Notes: generated by a model not told the origin, from the sequence alone. 64,000 nt of DNA from Lutjanus erythropterus (GCA_020091685.1 CM034608.1:234501-298500); one strand, 5' to 3'; shown: positions 23,901 through 55,784, counted from the stretch's first letter. Program-made: numbers and translations.

Positions 23901-26900
23901 TGTCGGTTTTTGTGGCTAGAGGATTGTCCCTCCTGGTAGCTTGTTTGTCTTCAAGCCTGCTCACTCATTCCTCCACCTCTGTGATGCGAGAGATGAGGGA
24001 GGACAGCTTCTTGTCCACAGAGCACAGAGATCGGTGGATTTCTTTCCTCTAACATCTTACTCAGGATCCTGTGAATCTCAGCCATGTTGTGCTCAATGGG
24101 CTTGCTAGCTGCAGAGTCCTTGCTGGCTGTAGCATCCTTGCTAGCTGCAGGGTCTATGCTAATGGCTGCTCCCTCGGCCTCAGCAGAGCTCATTGACACA
24201 TGGAATTGAGTTTGTGTTGCTGAGCGAAGTTTTCTTTGTTCTATATTACTACCAGCAGATGAACCTCTCAAGTCTTCTGACATTTTTCTGTTTCAGATAA
24301 CCCTTAACCAAAATTAAACCTGTACTTAAAACGATGAAAAAAAATTGCAGAAAAAAATGAAAATGAGGAAATAAGCATGTGTTTTGTATCTTATAAATGA
24401 TTAATGATTAATCAATTGTTAACATTTTCAACTGTTGGTTAAGGAAGATTCACAAAATTTGCAACCCTGGTTTGGAGAAGTGACTGTGACATCAGTGGTT
24501 AAAAGTAACTAATACTCTGAGAAGTTTCTGTGATGAATGCTTTGTACTTTTACTTATGTATATTTCTAACAACAGTACTTTTACTTGTAATTTAGAAATC
24601 TTTTTTAGCAATGTGACAGTACTTGTAGCTGAGTACAGACTTTCAGTACTCTTACAAACACTGCTTACCACAAGTAGCCTATAATAATAAATATAATTAT
24701 AGATTTTGTAGTTTTTGTTTCTCAAAATGATCTACAGTGGTGTTTAGTCTCTAACTTCTTAAAGCTAAATTCTAATGAGATGTGACCCATGACCAGTTCA
24801 TCAAAGTTTATAAAAGTGCAGTGAGGGACACAGACCATTTCATCTATCTGTTAGCAGTTAACTGTTAAGAGACTCCAGTCTGCAGTGTAGTTCACTTCAT
24901 TGGCTTCATAAACCAAACTGTAGAGTTCAGTGTTTCCCCTAGGATTTTTTGTTGGCGGGGTGGTATCTGCAGTTTGGGGGGGGGGGGACATGTCCAGCTG
25001 AAAATGTTCGAAAATTATGAAAAACATTCAGGGACTCCTCAAACCACAAGGCAATAAATAGTATTTATTGCCTTGTGGTTTTGCTATCAATACAAGGCCA
25101 GCTGACTTGCTATCTTGCAAGGATCATACAAGCTCCTACATAACAGCTGTTTAAAGTTTTGCTTTTTAAATCGGCGCTACCCAAGCCAGCCGTAGTGAGT
25201 AACGCACTTCTGGTCATTTTCACAAAAATAAAACACCCGTTGTCTTTTACTATAAAGAAAACCATAAGGATACAATTTGCGCTTTTATTTTATAAACAGG
25301 AAGCGAACCTAGCTAACTTAAAACCACCGTAACTGTGTTTTAAATTCCGCTATAGCACAGGGAAAATCAGGTTTTAAAGCTTTTTCGCGTGAGAAAGTAG
25401 CCGTTTAGTTCCCCATTGTGCCGCGAGTTTATCCAAATAATGCTTGTTTGCACATTTGCTCTGACATGATGGGAGAAGTCCAGACCAGCCACACCTGTAG
25501 CGGAGCGGCGGAGCAGCCTAGCACGGGTCTGCTGAGGTGACCTGCGGTCAAAACTTCACTGTCATACCGGTAGAAGAACAAGAGCCGATTAATGTACCTG
25601 CAGCTTTTTGTAGATTAAATCACGGGCTGGATAGCTTCATTTCGGAAGATAAATGTATGTCTCATAGATGAAAATAAACATCTGTGGCAGCTAGTTTATT
25701 TGAATGAAAAGTGTAAAATGTAAATAGCATCCGACAGTGTACAGAGAAACAGACAACAAGCGCGCACATCAGAGTCAAAAGCACACACATGCCGATAGGA
25801 GACATTTTTCATCTAGCTGCAAACTAATGTAACTGTAACGTTATTATTAGAAACTCACCTAAATCCGTCTTGTACAGCCAAGCCTTGTACTTGGGGTCGG
25901 CAGCCCAATCTGGGTCCCATCCAGATGTGTGGTGTTTTTCAGCTGCTGTCCCACCCGCCCTCTCCACATCTTGCTCTGCCCTCTCACCGTCGTTCTCCGT
26001 CACCGAGGTTGATGCAGCAGGTGTTTTTTTAAAGAAGGATGTAATTGATCCCTGTTTGGGATCACCGGCCTTCCTCTTTGACATGGTGACTGAAATTTGT
26101 CATGCAATGGGATGCTCTTTGGCGCGGTTGTCACTTTTTGCGCTTTTTGATTTAGCATCATATCGTGCGCAAAGCGGGGGGCGCCTAAATTTTCACCTTT
26201 CTTCAGGGGGGGCGGGGGGCCTCGTTGGCGGGGCGGCCCGCCCCCCCAACAGAATGGTAGGGGAAACACTGGAGTTTTTATATCATGTCAGCACTTCTTG
26301 TGTCTGTATTCACACGTTCCGTCTGTCTCTCTCCTGCTGCAAGTCCAAGTATCGGTCCTGTCCCTGTTGTGTTCACTGAAGATAGAAAAAGCTACTACTG
26401 TCATCTTTAGTGACAACCCACTTGATTAGAGAGGGTCAGAGTAGCCACTTTTTAGCCAACAGCAAAGGAATTGTTAACAGAGATTTGCCATTCCTATCAA
26501 AGAAATTATCAGACAAATGGTGCAACAAACAAAACAAAGGAGTCAATGAAAACGGTTTGCTGGTAACCTCCTGAAGTACAGAATAAACCTTTTAAAACAG
26601 GTTTGAACTGTTGGGGAACATTTTCTGGAGCTAGATAGGTGTATAATAAATCCTGTGAAAAGTTAAGGTTTTTAAAGTTTTGCTCAAATATAGAAATAGA
26701 AGTGCATTTCAAAAAGATCCCATTGGTCCAGTCGGAAGAGCTAAATGTTATCCCCAGATCACACTCCCACAACAGCTTCAGGGAATCATACACAGATGAG
26801 TCAGATTGACACAGCAGACTATAAAACTTTGAAATTGCACCCTTGGAAGACCTGGTTCTGACTTCCTTTTAATGATCAACATGTTTCCAGATCTCACCTG

Positions 26901-28950
26901 TTAATGTGGCATGTACACTGTTGAACTAGTAGAGTAGAGCTAGTAGAGCTAATGGCCAAACCTATGATAACAAAATCCAAGTTGCAATAAAAAAGTATTA
27001 GTAAGTTCTACTTTTTTAAAAATTCAAAGTATTTGAAGTGAACTATTTAAAGCTACCACAAGGAGTTTATAACTGGTTTTGAAAGAGTGTCACATTAATA
27101 CTGATGATGCCTCTATATGACCTACATAAGTAAACAAGACTATGTAGTAAGGTTTTTTTGTTTTGTTTTTTGCTATTTGATTGTGATTTCAACAACTAAA
27201 TATTTTTCAGTCAATAAAATACTCTTAAGCTCAATGTGCAGTAAATCTGTAGTGAAAAGAACATCTTGATTAAAAGCACAGTTATTTGACAGTAATGAAG
27301 GTGAAAATGGTACAATAAGTTGAGAGTTGGTGTTGTTAGTACTGATACTCAAATGCCATCCATGCTCTTATCATCTTTCCACAGATGCAGCAGCTCTTCT
27401 ATGAGAACTATGAACACAACAAGAAAGGTTTCATTGAAGAACTTCATAGCAGCAAGATCAACAATGCCATTACACTCCACCCAAACAAGAAGCCTGCCTA
27501 CCAGTACCGGCTCCACAGTTTCATGCTGAGCCGTGAGATCTCAAGGCTTCGTTACCGCACCATCCTGCTCCATCGTGAAGGCCTGATTATGAGTTACCTC
27601 AGTGATACAGAAGTGCTGTGGGAGGATCAACAGCTAGGTCCCCCACCTTCCTACATGCTCTATCAGCCCACTGACAGAAATGATGTAATTGAGTGGGATT
27701 TCCTGACTGGCCGCCATATATATTCAGCCGTTGAGAACAAGATGGCCCGGCAAAGCCTTGGGAACTCGTTTCGTACTGCACTAGAAGACATTATACTCCA
27801 GGTGATGGAAATGATTAATGAGAATTCGAAAGCGCGTGGCCGTGTTATTGAATTTAAAGAGATTCAGTATGGCTACTACAGGGTAAATCCATTGCATGGT
27901 GCAGAATACATCTTAGACTTATTGCTTCTGTATAAGAAACACAAGGGACGCAAAATAACAGTGCCTGTGAGGCGGCATGCTTACCTTCAGCAGTCCTTTA
28001 GCCGACCCTTCTTTACTGAAACTGAAGAATTAGATGTGGCTGAACTTGTGGCTGCTATCAACTCTGAATCCCAATCCTTGTCTTTCCTATCTAACTCTCT
28101 GAAGTTCTTGTCACCTTTCCAGGTCTATGAATCAACAAGAGAAATGTGGGAGCAAAGCCAGAGAAAGGTCAACATCCTTGTCCCATTGTCAGGTCGTTAC
28201 GACACCTTTGTCCGTTTTATGGAGAACTTTGAGAGAGTGTGTTTGATACCCAAACAAAATGTTAAGCTCTCTGTCATTCTGGTGGACAGTGAGAGCAATC
28301 AGAACAGAGGAAAACACATTCAGTTAATCAAAGAATACTACAGGAAGTATCCCAAAGCTGACCTGTCCGTAATCCCCATGACAGGCAATTTTTCACGAGG
28401 ACTGGCTCTGGAGCTGGGCTCATCACAGCTTGAGAATGACACTCTACTCTTCTTCTGTGATGTTGATCTTATTTTTAATGGTGATGCTTTGCAACGCTGC
28501 AGAGATAATGCTGCACAAAGCAGACAGGCCTATTTTCCTGTTGTTTTTAGTCAATACAACCCCAAGATAGTGTATTCTGAGAAAGCCCCAAAAGAAAACA
28601 AATTTGTGCTTACCAAGAAAAGTGGTTTCTGGAGAGATTATGGCTTTGGAATCACCTGTGTTTTCAAGAGTGATTTACTAAAAGCTGGAGGTTTTGACAC
28701 CTCAATCCTAGGCTGGGGATTGGAAGATGTAGACTTGTTCACAAAAGTTATTAAATCTGGTTTAAAAGTGTTACGCAGTCAAGAACCAGGAATTGTCCAC
28801 ATGTATCATCCTGTCCACTGCAACACGAGTCTTGAGCAAAAACAACACAAAATGTGCCTTGGGTCAAGAGCAAGCACGTTTGCATCGACAGTGCAGTTAG
28901 CAGAGCTGTGGCTGGAGAAACACGTGGAGTATAACAGAACTTCATCCTGA
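17388..28950 (+). CDS. chsy3: chondroitin sulfate synthase 3 (three exons, 804 aa)
   Basis: Joined exons 17388-17952, 19411-19694 and 27385-28950 give one uninterrupted frame of 804 codons plus stop, with GT-AG introns. Chondroitin synthases are type II Golgi enzymes that add alternating GlcA and GalNAc to chondroitin chains (family knowledge). Seen here: a short cytosolic start with SRRPW; one hydrophobic anchor at about residues 11-28; a proline- and charge-rich stem; a GT31-type domain with DDD at 182-184; and a C-terminal GT7-type domain with DVD at 642-644 and GWGLEDVDL at 726-734. I prefer CHSY3 over CHSY1 because of GMIFSREV, FGGTQCVWSYE, NKKPAYQYRLH and the C-terminal LAELWLEKH...YNRT pattern, all closer to CHSY3 as I remember them. 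The stem is much shorter than in mammalian CHSY3, which accounts for the smaller size. No frame damage is seen, and the gene looks functional. Confidence 0.95.
18050..18775. mobile_element. TTAA-bounded foldback MITE interrupted by LINE tail
   Basis: Left end TTAAAAGGGGTAGTTCACCC (18050); right end TTTGGGTGAAGTATCTCTTTAA (to 18775). The termini are inverted and both end in TTAA. Its middle (about 18435-18565) is the reverse complement of the middle of the copy at 55240, as expected for an element with near-identical ends sitting in the other orientation. Confidence 0.8.
18126..18420 (-). mobile_element. LINE-type 3' tail repeat nested in foldback MITE
   Basis: On the minus strand it reads from CATGTTCTCCCTGTG through GCTTCCTCCCACAGTCTAAG and CCCAGCTGACATT forms to AAGCGGTTACAGAAAATGAA with an AATG-type tail. 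It is a longer copy of the repeat at 5341-5553. A minus-strand open frame over it (18229-18492) is incidental. Confidence 0.75.
19411..19694 (+). CDS. chsy3: chsy3 coding exon 2 (residues 189-283)
   Basis: Encodes the rest of the first glycosyltransferase domain: LFLRSLNSSKPLYVGQTGLG, then GENFCMGGPGMIFSREVLRR, then MYTTHEDVEVGRCVRRFGG, and WSYE. The acceptor is TGCCAG|GTGAG and the donor is TGAG|GTATGG. Confidence 0.95.
20923..22728. mobile_element. hAT-like element (1806 bp), non-coding
   Basis: Begins CAGGGGTGTCAAACATACAG and ends ATGAGTTTGACACCCCTG, giving inverted termini CAGGGGTGTCAAAC typical of the Charlie-type hAT group. The flanks show no matching 8-bp duplication. The interior seems composite: at 21035 a GGGTTGAAACCATTACTAG start and near 22600-22650 CTGATTACTCGATTAATCGG look like the ends of a second hAT-like insertion. 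A 123-bp inverted-repeat unit lies at 21781-21903. No transposase is visible. Confidence 0.75.
21781..21903. mobile_element. 123-bp mini-element with perfect 15-bp inverted ends
   Basis: GTCGTGTCTAGAAGG (21781-21795) is the exact reverse complement of CCTTCTAGACACGAC (21889-21903). Allowing two mismatches, the match extends to 22 bp. I cannot see a target duplication. Confidence 0.6.
22740..24283 (-). pseudogene. L1-clade LINE copy: broken ORF1 plus start of ORF2
   Basis: Reading the minus strand from 24283: an N-terminal segment with KDATASKDSAASK, then after a frame change (frames overlap at 23951-23964) LEDKQATRRD and LRFFGIPV, typical of the L1 ORF1 coiled coil and RNA-recognition core. 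Then come ARFLCY, a stop, and near 23550 a segment reading IFPDYSRETQRK, an ORF1 C-terminal hallmark. About 0.6 kb further on, near 22855-22780, STWNVNGLDCAIKRK matches the opening of the L1 ORF2 AP endonuclease. ORF2 stops at an A-rich stretch (T-runs at 22741-22769 on the plus strand). Stops and frameshifts make it non-functional. It is antisense to chsy3. A hAT-type end (TTGTGCAGCTCTA, about 23419-23431) interrupts or borders it. Confidence 0.7.
25041..25081. repeat. perfect 20-bp hairpin with 1-nt loop
   Basis: AAACCACAAGGCAATAAATA (25041-25060), a single G, then its exact reverse complement (25062-25081). It sits inside the hAT-like element. Confidence 0.9.
25856..26084 (-). pseudogene. 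transposase first exon remnant with PIP-box-like motif
   Basis: Minus-strand frame starting MSKRKAGDPKQGSITSFFKK at 26084, continuing through an acidic linker to HTSGWDPDWAADPKYKAWLY and ending at a plausible donor (GATTTAG|GTGAGT, about 25857). A short basic start, an [IL]xxFF motif and then a W-rich segment before a zinc finger are usual in fish hAT/ZMYM-like transposases. QGSITSFF fits the PCNA-interacting consensus QxxIxxFF. No downstream exons lie within the element, so it cannot make a full transposase. The long plus-strand frame over it is a shadow. Confidence 0.6.
26509..26793 (-). pseudogene. L1-clade ORF2 C-terminal fragment
   Basis: The minus-strand frame includes LLWECDLGITFSSSDW, SISIFEQNFKNLNF and YLAPENV, matching the pattern of the C-terminal region of L1/Tx1 ORF2 (W-x-x-DLG...W...FK.L...Y..P). 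Plus-strand DNA at 26488-26600 is similar to 40010-40135 next to the LINE in sptlc1, so both come from one family. It is antisense to chsy3. Confidence 0.55.
27385..28950 (+). CDS. chsy3: chsy3 coding exon 3 (residues 284-804 and stop)
   Basis: One large exon, as usual for CHSY1/CHSY3. It starts at the codon boundary MQQLFYENYEHNKK. It carries the linker region (IDF-like IEFKEIQYGYYRVNP, then VPVRRHAYLQQ) and the C-terminal GT7-type GalNAc-transferase domain: VNILVPLSGRYD, LLFFCDVDLIF (DVD at 642-644), GFWRDYGFGITC, and GWGLEDVDLF. The stop is TGA at 28948-28950. Confidence 0.96.
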   Translation: MQQLFYENYEHNKKGFIEELHSSKINNAITLHPNKKPAYQYRLHSFMLSREISRLRYRTILLHREGLIMSYLSDTEVLWEDQQLGPPPSYMLYQPTDRNDVIEWDFLTGRHIYSAVENKMARQSLGNSFRTALEDIILQVMEMINENSKARGRVIEFKEIQYGYYRVNPLHGAEYILDLLLLYKKHKGRKITVPVRRHAYLQQSFSRPFFTETEELDVAELVAAINSESQSLSFLSNSLKFLSPFQVYESTREMWEQSQRKVNILVPLSGRYDTFVRFMENFERVCLIPKQNVKLSVILVDSESNQNRGKHIQLIKEYYRKYPKADLSVIPMTGNFSRGLALELGSSQLENDTLLFFCDVDLIFNGDALQRCRDNAAQSRQAYFPVVFSQYNPKIVYSEKAPKENKFVLTKKSGFWRDYGFGITCVFKSDLLKAGGFDTSILGWGLEDVDLFTKVIKSGLKVLRSQEPGIVHMYHPVHCNTSLEQKQHKMCLGSRASTFASTVQLAELWLEKHVEYNRTSS

Positions 28951-29440
28951 CATTTCCATCCTGCCACACATACAAGCTCACCTCAGTTCTGCTTAAATAC
29001 AGATAGTGATGGGCTGTGTGTGTGTAGTAGTGGGATTGTGGATCAGAGGTCTTTGTAGGCTGGTAAATTCCATCAAGAAAGGACCTGAAAATATCCAAAA
29101 CAGAGATGAATTCAACTAATTAAGACCACACAGGACCTAAATCCAAACTGACCTGGCAGCAGGTAAACCCAATTTTGAGGGGATCGAGAGGAAATTGTAT
29201 AGTAACAGGACCAAGTCGAGGATTGCTACACAGCATTCACTGGAAGTCTGCATAGACAAGTCTGGGGAACTGGGGAAACCAATGACTAAGTACAAACTGG
29301 TTGTCTCTTGGGTCATTGACATTGTAGTGTTCACTTCAGAATTTCAGATTTATTGATTTATTTTTTACTGTGCCAGTGATACAAATATATATGATTTCAA
29401 TTCATTTATAATGGCTTGAAATACAAATAAAGGGGATAGG
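28951..29440 (+). other. chsy3 probable 3' UTR with polyadenylation signal
   Basis: AATAAA at 29426-29431, 476 nt after the stop, is the first canonical polyadenylation hexamer I find. A longer UTR cannot be excluded. Confidence 0.5.
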
Positions 29441-29922
29441 TTATACCCAAAATTCTGCTTTAATATGTTGCAGGGTTCAGCAGCGGCAGAATCACTGCTT
29501 GTAACTCAGTTAACCAGTGAAGTGAATACTGGAATGGATGGTTGCTGTGCCATGAGCAGCATTGTCTGCTGCATCACACAATCTGTATGTGTGCTTGTGT
29601 TTGACCAGATTCAATGCACTACCTTAATATAACTTAAACTCCCAGTGAATTTTAAGAAATTCTCACCTGGAGACCTGAAACCTAGACTGTATGGTTACTG
29701 TCCTGTCCGATTCCTGTGTGCGCTTGTACCTACGTTGTTATGTTATTGAGCCTGCTGTTCAGCTATTTCTCTAATATCCCATGTCCCAACTGTTGTCTCT
29801 TATTTTAAGAGAGCTATAGTTTGTTTTTGCCTTGTTTTTATTAATGCCAAACTATGAGGATTCAGCAATTTACTACTGTCCTGAATGTGCTTCCTGACAT
29901 TAATGGAAATGTAACTCTAGAG

Positions 29923-30868
29923 CAGTCATTCCCAAAGACTGGGTTGTGACCCACAGGTGGGTTACAGGAGATTTTATTTGGGCCACCAAATAAATAAAAG
30001 GCAATGGAAGGAATTCTGCAAAATTTAAGATATTTATCTGCAGCAAACCTTTTATAAAATATTTAAAATGTGTATATTGTTTTACTGATGAGCAAAAGAA
30101 TACAAGAGCCTGTAAATCTGCCTTAATGAACTTATTCTGGCTCATTTATGAAGTAGGCTTAAATGTCCTATACTGTACAAACAAAAAAAAGTTGAGAAAC
30201 TCAAAATTTCAAGGCAACTAACCTCATTAGTGTTTCCCCCAACTTAAGGTTTTAAGTTTTAAAAAACTTTTACCAACTAATAATATTTTGTTGAGATATT
30301 TTAGTTTTCTTCTTTATTAACTTGAATCTTTGAGTTTTAGAAAAACCCCAAGGGTTATATTTCAAAAATTGCTGAGTAAACTTGTTGAAGTGAAAGTGAA
30401 TGCTAGTTATTACTTTAATATTTTCAATAAAAAAACATTACATTTTCAAGCATCCAAATAATAACAAATCATTTTCACAGCTCATTTTGATTATTTTTTT
30501 TCTAAAATTCACAAATTCAAGTATACCCAAAGAAAAAAATAAGTAAATTATCTCAGATAGGTTGTTTGACTCAAAACTCAAAAATCTATTACAATAAGTT
30601 GCCTTGAAATTTTGAGGTGTCTCAGTTTTTTTAGGTTTGTTTTCTTGATGATGTATTTATTTCTTATTTATGAAGTATTTAACTGTATATGCAAGATAAA
30701 ATAACGTGATGCAGAAATGGCGCTAAAAATTGTCAGGAATGTTAATTTATGCACAAATTCACTCCTTCCAAGATTTAAGGCCTGTTGTGAATTGGGTCAT
30801 GATGGTTTGTATGGTTTGTCATTTTTAAAAAGCGGGTCCCCAGAAAAAAATAAGTTTGGGAAACACTG
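29923..30868. mobile_element. hAT element (946 bp) with perfect 8-bp TSD
   Basis: Starts CAGTCATTCCCAAAGACTGG and ends GTTTGGGAAACACTG, imperfect inverted termini. It is flanked by CTCTAGAG at 29915-29922 and 30869-30876, a perfect 8-bp direct repeat that is itself a palindrome. It is non-coding. A second element with its own inverted ends is nested at about 30192-30632. Confidence 0.9.
30192..30632. mobile_element. nested MITE with about 30-bp inverted ends
   Basis: The left arm AGTTGAGAAACTCAAAATTT plus CAAGGCAACT pairs with the right arm AGTTGCCTTGAAATTTTGAG plus GTGTCTCAG. It lies wholly inside the hAT element and is therefore younger. Confidence 0.7.
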
Positions 30869-30876
30869 CTCTAGAG

Positions 30877-33300
30877 GGCTGCTAATAGGACAAGGTTATC
30901 ATGATAACAGTGTTTGCCTCAAGTCTTTGTAAACTATAAGCAAATGTTTGACAGTGGAGTTGAAAAGTTACAAAACTGGTCAGACACAGCCCTGCCTAAA
31001 ATTGTCAGACACAATGTTGGAAGAGTGTAGAGGAGGGGGATTTCAGGCACTACAATTTCCAACACAAAGCTTCACCTTAGTCTAGTATTTGCATTTTAAT
31101 TGGCTGACTGATGATGTAGCATGTCGTGTTATTAAAATGTTAGGTCCTCTCTGGTCCTGTTGCTTCCTGACAGTCACTTTTGGACAGACCTGACACCTGT
31201 AGTGATTTTTAGACTTGGAATCATGGTTGACTTGAAAGTTTGGACCCAAGAACTGGTTTGAGTAGTGTGAGTTCCTCTGATGTTACATTCAGATAGACTC
31301 AGATAGAATGTCTTGTTTTTTTGTGTCATTAATTTCTTCTGTATCTTCAAAAGGACATTGTTGAGCTAAGTAAATGATATGCTTTCAGCCATTATTCATC
31401 GGCTTCTCCTGAACTGTAATTAATTGCCATTATTCAAGTCTTTTCTTACTGCCGTAGTTATTGTAACATTTACACTTCTGCCTCAGGACCATATCTTACC
31501 ACCTGGTGTGGTGCAGCCTTTTCCTTTAGTTGATATGGTACCCGCTATTTATAGTGAGAAGGAATAATCAAACAAGGAACACTGCTTTGAATTAGCCTTG
31601 TCCTAACAGAAGGGTATTGCTGGTACCATGGCAAAAATCAAAAATTATTAATTTAACAGGAAAATGTTTTTCTTGTAACATTTATTATGAGAAACTGAGC
31701 AAATAAATACCTTTTTTGTCATGAGTGCAGCAGCTGTTTTCAGACCTCTCAATCGTACACTTCTTTATTCAGCAATGCAAATAGATAAATAAGTAAATAG
31801 GATCAACATACTTCTTTAAATGATGGTTGGTGAATGAAACTTAAAAAAGAACTGAAAGCTCTGTAGTGAGTTACACAGATTCACAGCACTAGAATTCATA
31901 AACATTTTCTGTTACATTTACTTAGGAAAGTGCATTTTGGAAAAAATGGAGATGTGTTTCATGATAACAAGAAAACAAAATATTTATCTCATAATTATGA
32001 CACCCAGCTATTGTAATAAAATTTCTCGGAATTCTGATGTACTACATCATAATATCAGGTATGTTTTTTGTCACTAATGTAAATTTGACTCTGAAGGATC
32101 ATTTGCATAGATTCTGTCAAGAGAAGTCAAAGGGTTTATTACCCAAGCATAATGGCTTTTAAGTCTGCTAGCAATAACAACTGCTATAGTAGCAACTGAG
32201 AATTTATAAGAAATGTTTAAATACGTATATTTGGTCAATGTGTCAATTATTTTATAAGCTGTCTGTCTTTGCTTTTATTCTAAATAAAAAGTTGAAATGG
32301 TATAACTATTATTGGATTAATATGTGATCCTATGTGATGTAATATCTGAAATATGCTTTGTTTTGGTAATCAAATATTGATTGAAGTTCCTATTATGCAT
32401 GACAAATAGTAATGTAATTTACAATAATGGTAAGCATAATGTTAATATATAAAATGAAAACAAACAAGCAAAACAAACAACCAATAAAAAAAATTTAAAA
32501 AAATTAAAATGGGCTGAACTGTGCTAATAAGGGACAGGTTCGGGTAGGGTTCAGACAGAATTTTGTTTTTTCACAAATGATAAAAGGTCCTAATAATGGC
32601 CAAATCTCTAACAATGTAATGGTCTCAAATGTTCTATATAGGGCATTTCTACTGTTGGTCACCCTTACTGAATAGCTGTGTTGAATTATGGGCTAATATT
32701 TCATTGGCAATGTCCAAAACTTGATGTTTTACAGTATTCCATCCATGCCACATACAGGTTGCAATGATAGGAGCAGCAAAATGGATGTACAGCATTGAGT
32801 GAAATTAAAGTTACAGTTAAGGTACAGTTCATTATCATCACCAATAAAGACAGCACTGGCCCCTTTCAGAATAAAGGTTTGATAATGATTTAATGGTAAG
32901 CAAAATACTGTTCACTGTCTTGATTTTTAATATTTTGGTATTTCCATGATGCCCTTGGGCCACATGAAACCTTTCAGTGGGTTGTACTGCCTGAACCCCA
33001 TTGTTCCCAGGTCTGATCTAGAATAATGTCTGACATTACTCATTACTCATAATGTTTTTTCACATTGGTTTAAATAGGACACTAGTTCTGCTGAGGAAAA
33101 GTAGATTCACAAGTATGTGCACACTGAAATATAGTTGAACACGTATTAATGCAGTGTCATATAGGGATATGTTTGAAAATATGGTAAGCGAGGCTGGACA
33201 AGGATTGGATTTAGAGGACAGAGACACTGTGTGGGGAAGTGCTTTTGAGAATTGTTTTTTCTCAGCCAACTACCATAGACAGTGTAATCTTTAGGCTTTT
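30877..33300. other. intergenic between chsy3 and sptlc1, no gene seen
   Basis: AT-rich sequence with short open frames only. Nothing I can assign to a family. Confidence 0.55.
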
Positions 33301-33428
33301 GTAGACCAATGTTAACTCCGGCCTGTTGTACATGCTCCGGTACGGTAGGTGGCGGTATGCACGTAAAAGTTGGTATTTCAATCCACCAGCAACAGAAAGA
33401 AGAAAAACGCTGCCGAAAAAAAATAAAC

Positions 33429-54564
<21,136 letters not shown>

Positions 54565-54845
54565 TATGTTTTTCACAGCTGAAACTAAGTGGACATCACT
54601 GGAACTTCAGCAGTGGACGGGGTCACTCTGAAGCACATGCTCTTATCCACAGACTGAGCCCTAGTCTTAGCTTTGCTTGTCTCTATTGCTTTTGTTATCA
54701 TCTATCATGTGTCATAATCATTTTACTTGTTGTATATTGTTGTGAAAGTAAGTGTGAGCCTTCAGCTGGAGTGTTAGCATTTGTCTTTCTGCTGCGAAAG
54801 ATAATGGCCTCCTATCACTAATAAAGAAAAACAACTCCAGTGAGA
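54565..54845 (+). other. sptlc1 3' UTR with polyadenylation signal
   Basis: AATAAA at 54820-54825, 256 nt after the stop codon, is a plausible cleavage signal, with a TG-rich region downstream. Confidence 0.65.
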
Positions 54846-55239
54846 AGTAGACTTGATTTACACTGACCAAATGACTTATTGCTTTGTATATAATGACCAA
54901 AGAGGAGACATTGTGCTAATTTTATTTTTAAATTTAAAATGTCTGCTGTCTTTTTTAAGCCACTGGTTGCTTTACCACAGATAGATTTTTTTTTTGTTCT
55001 ATGTTTTTCAGTGGATGCTACTTGTTTTTTGTCAGAGGTCATTCCATTTATGACCACTTTATTTTCATGACGTGTAAATACATCTGATTTAAATTACGTT
55101 GTAGTGTCTTTTCTGTGGAATGATCATGCGTCTGATTTGGGACAGGATGATTTAGGTGTTTGTAGCTCTACAACCACATATGAATGAGTCCACCAACTGA
55201 AAAATCAACAGGATTCTTTGTTTTGTTTTGTTTTTTAAC

Positions 55240-55765
55240 TTAAAGGGATAGTTCACCCAATACTGAAAATTCAGTCATCTACTCACCTTCATGCTGATTC
55301 AGGGTCGGGATTATTTTGTTAGTCTGCAAAACACTGCTGGAGTTTCCCAAGAAAACAGTGTTGCAGAATCTCCCACACAATGGAAGTGAATTGTGACCAG
55401 TTTTCAAATGTAAAAAATCAACTGGGAGTCCCAACATGCCATTTCCACACCGTCACACCACACACACAGTTAAGGATCTACAGTGAAGATTCAGACTAAA
55501 AACGGTGTAAATGCTTTTTAGTCAACTTGGTATGCTGGGACTTTAAGAGACTTGGATTACACCAAATGAGCAGCATGGAGGCAGTTTATGTTTGTATTCT
55601 GTTGTTTTTTTACATTTGAAATCTGGTCATCATTCACTTCCATTGTTTGGAAGATTCTGCAACACTGTTTTCCTGTGAAACTCAGTGTTTTGTGGGTTTA
55701 AAAAATAAATCTGACCTTGAATTGGCATGAGGGTGAGTAGATAATGACTGAATTGAAAATGACTG
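55240..55765. mobile_element. foldback MITE, nearly complete
   Basis: Starts TTAAAGGGATAGTTCACCCA. The halves fold back (for example CACAAAACACTGCTGGAGTTT-like left, AAACTCAGTGTTTTGTGGG right). It ends near GAGTAGATAATGACTGAATT, short of the usual TTAA terminus. Confidence 0.75.
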
Positions 55766-55784
55766 AACACAGCATCAACAATAC

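Larger units (their letters stand above)
24928..26271. mobile_element. hAT-like element (1344 bp) retaining transposase exon 1
   Basis: Inverted termini: CAGTGTTTCCCCTAGGATT at the left and GGTAGGGGAAACACTG at the right. GAGTT stands directly outside both ends, but a full 8-bp duplication is not seen. Near the left end is a run of 12 G (24976-24987), and a perfect hairpin lies at 25041-25081. A minus-strand coding exon (25824-26084) is consistent with the N-terminus of a hAT-type transposase; the rest of the gene is absent. Confidence 0.8.
19695..27384 (+). other. chsy3 intron 2 (7690 bp)
   Basis: Phase 0 intron ending CTTTCCACAG. It holds two hAT-like elements (20923-22728, 24928-26271), an antisense L1 copy (about 22740-24283), a second antisense L1 ORF2 fragment (26509-26793) and a small inverted-repeat element. 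I recognise nothing in 19695-20922. Confidence 0.9.

Noticed and set aside
25870-26379. 169-codon plus-strand frame
   Set aside because: Antisense to the transposase exon and running through the hAT terminus; no recognisable protein.
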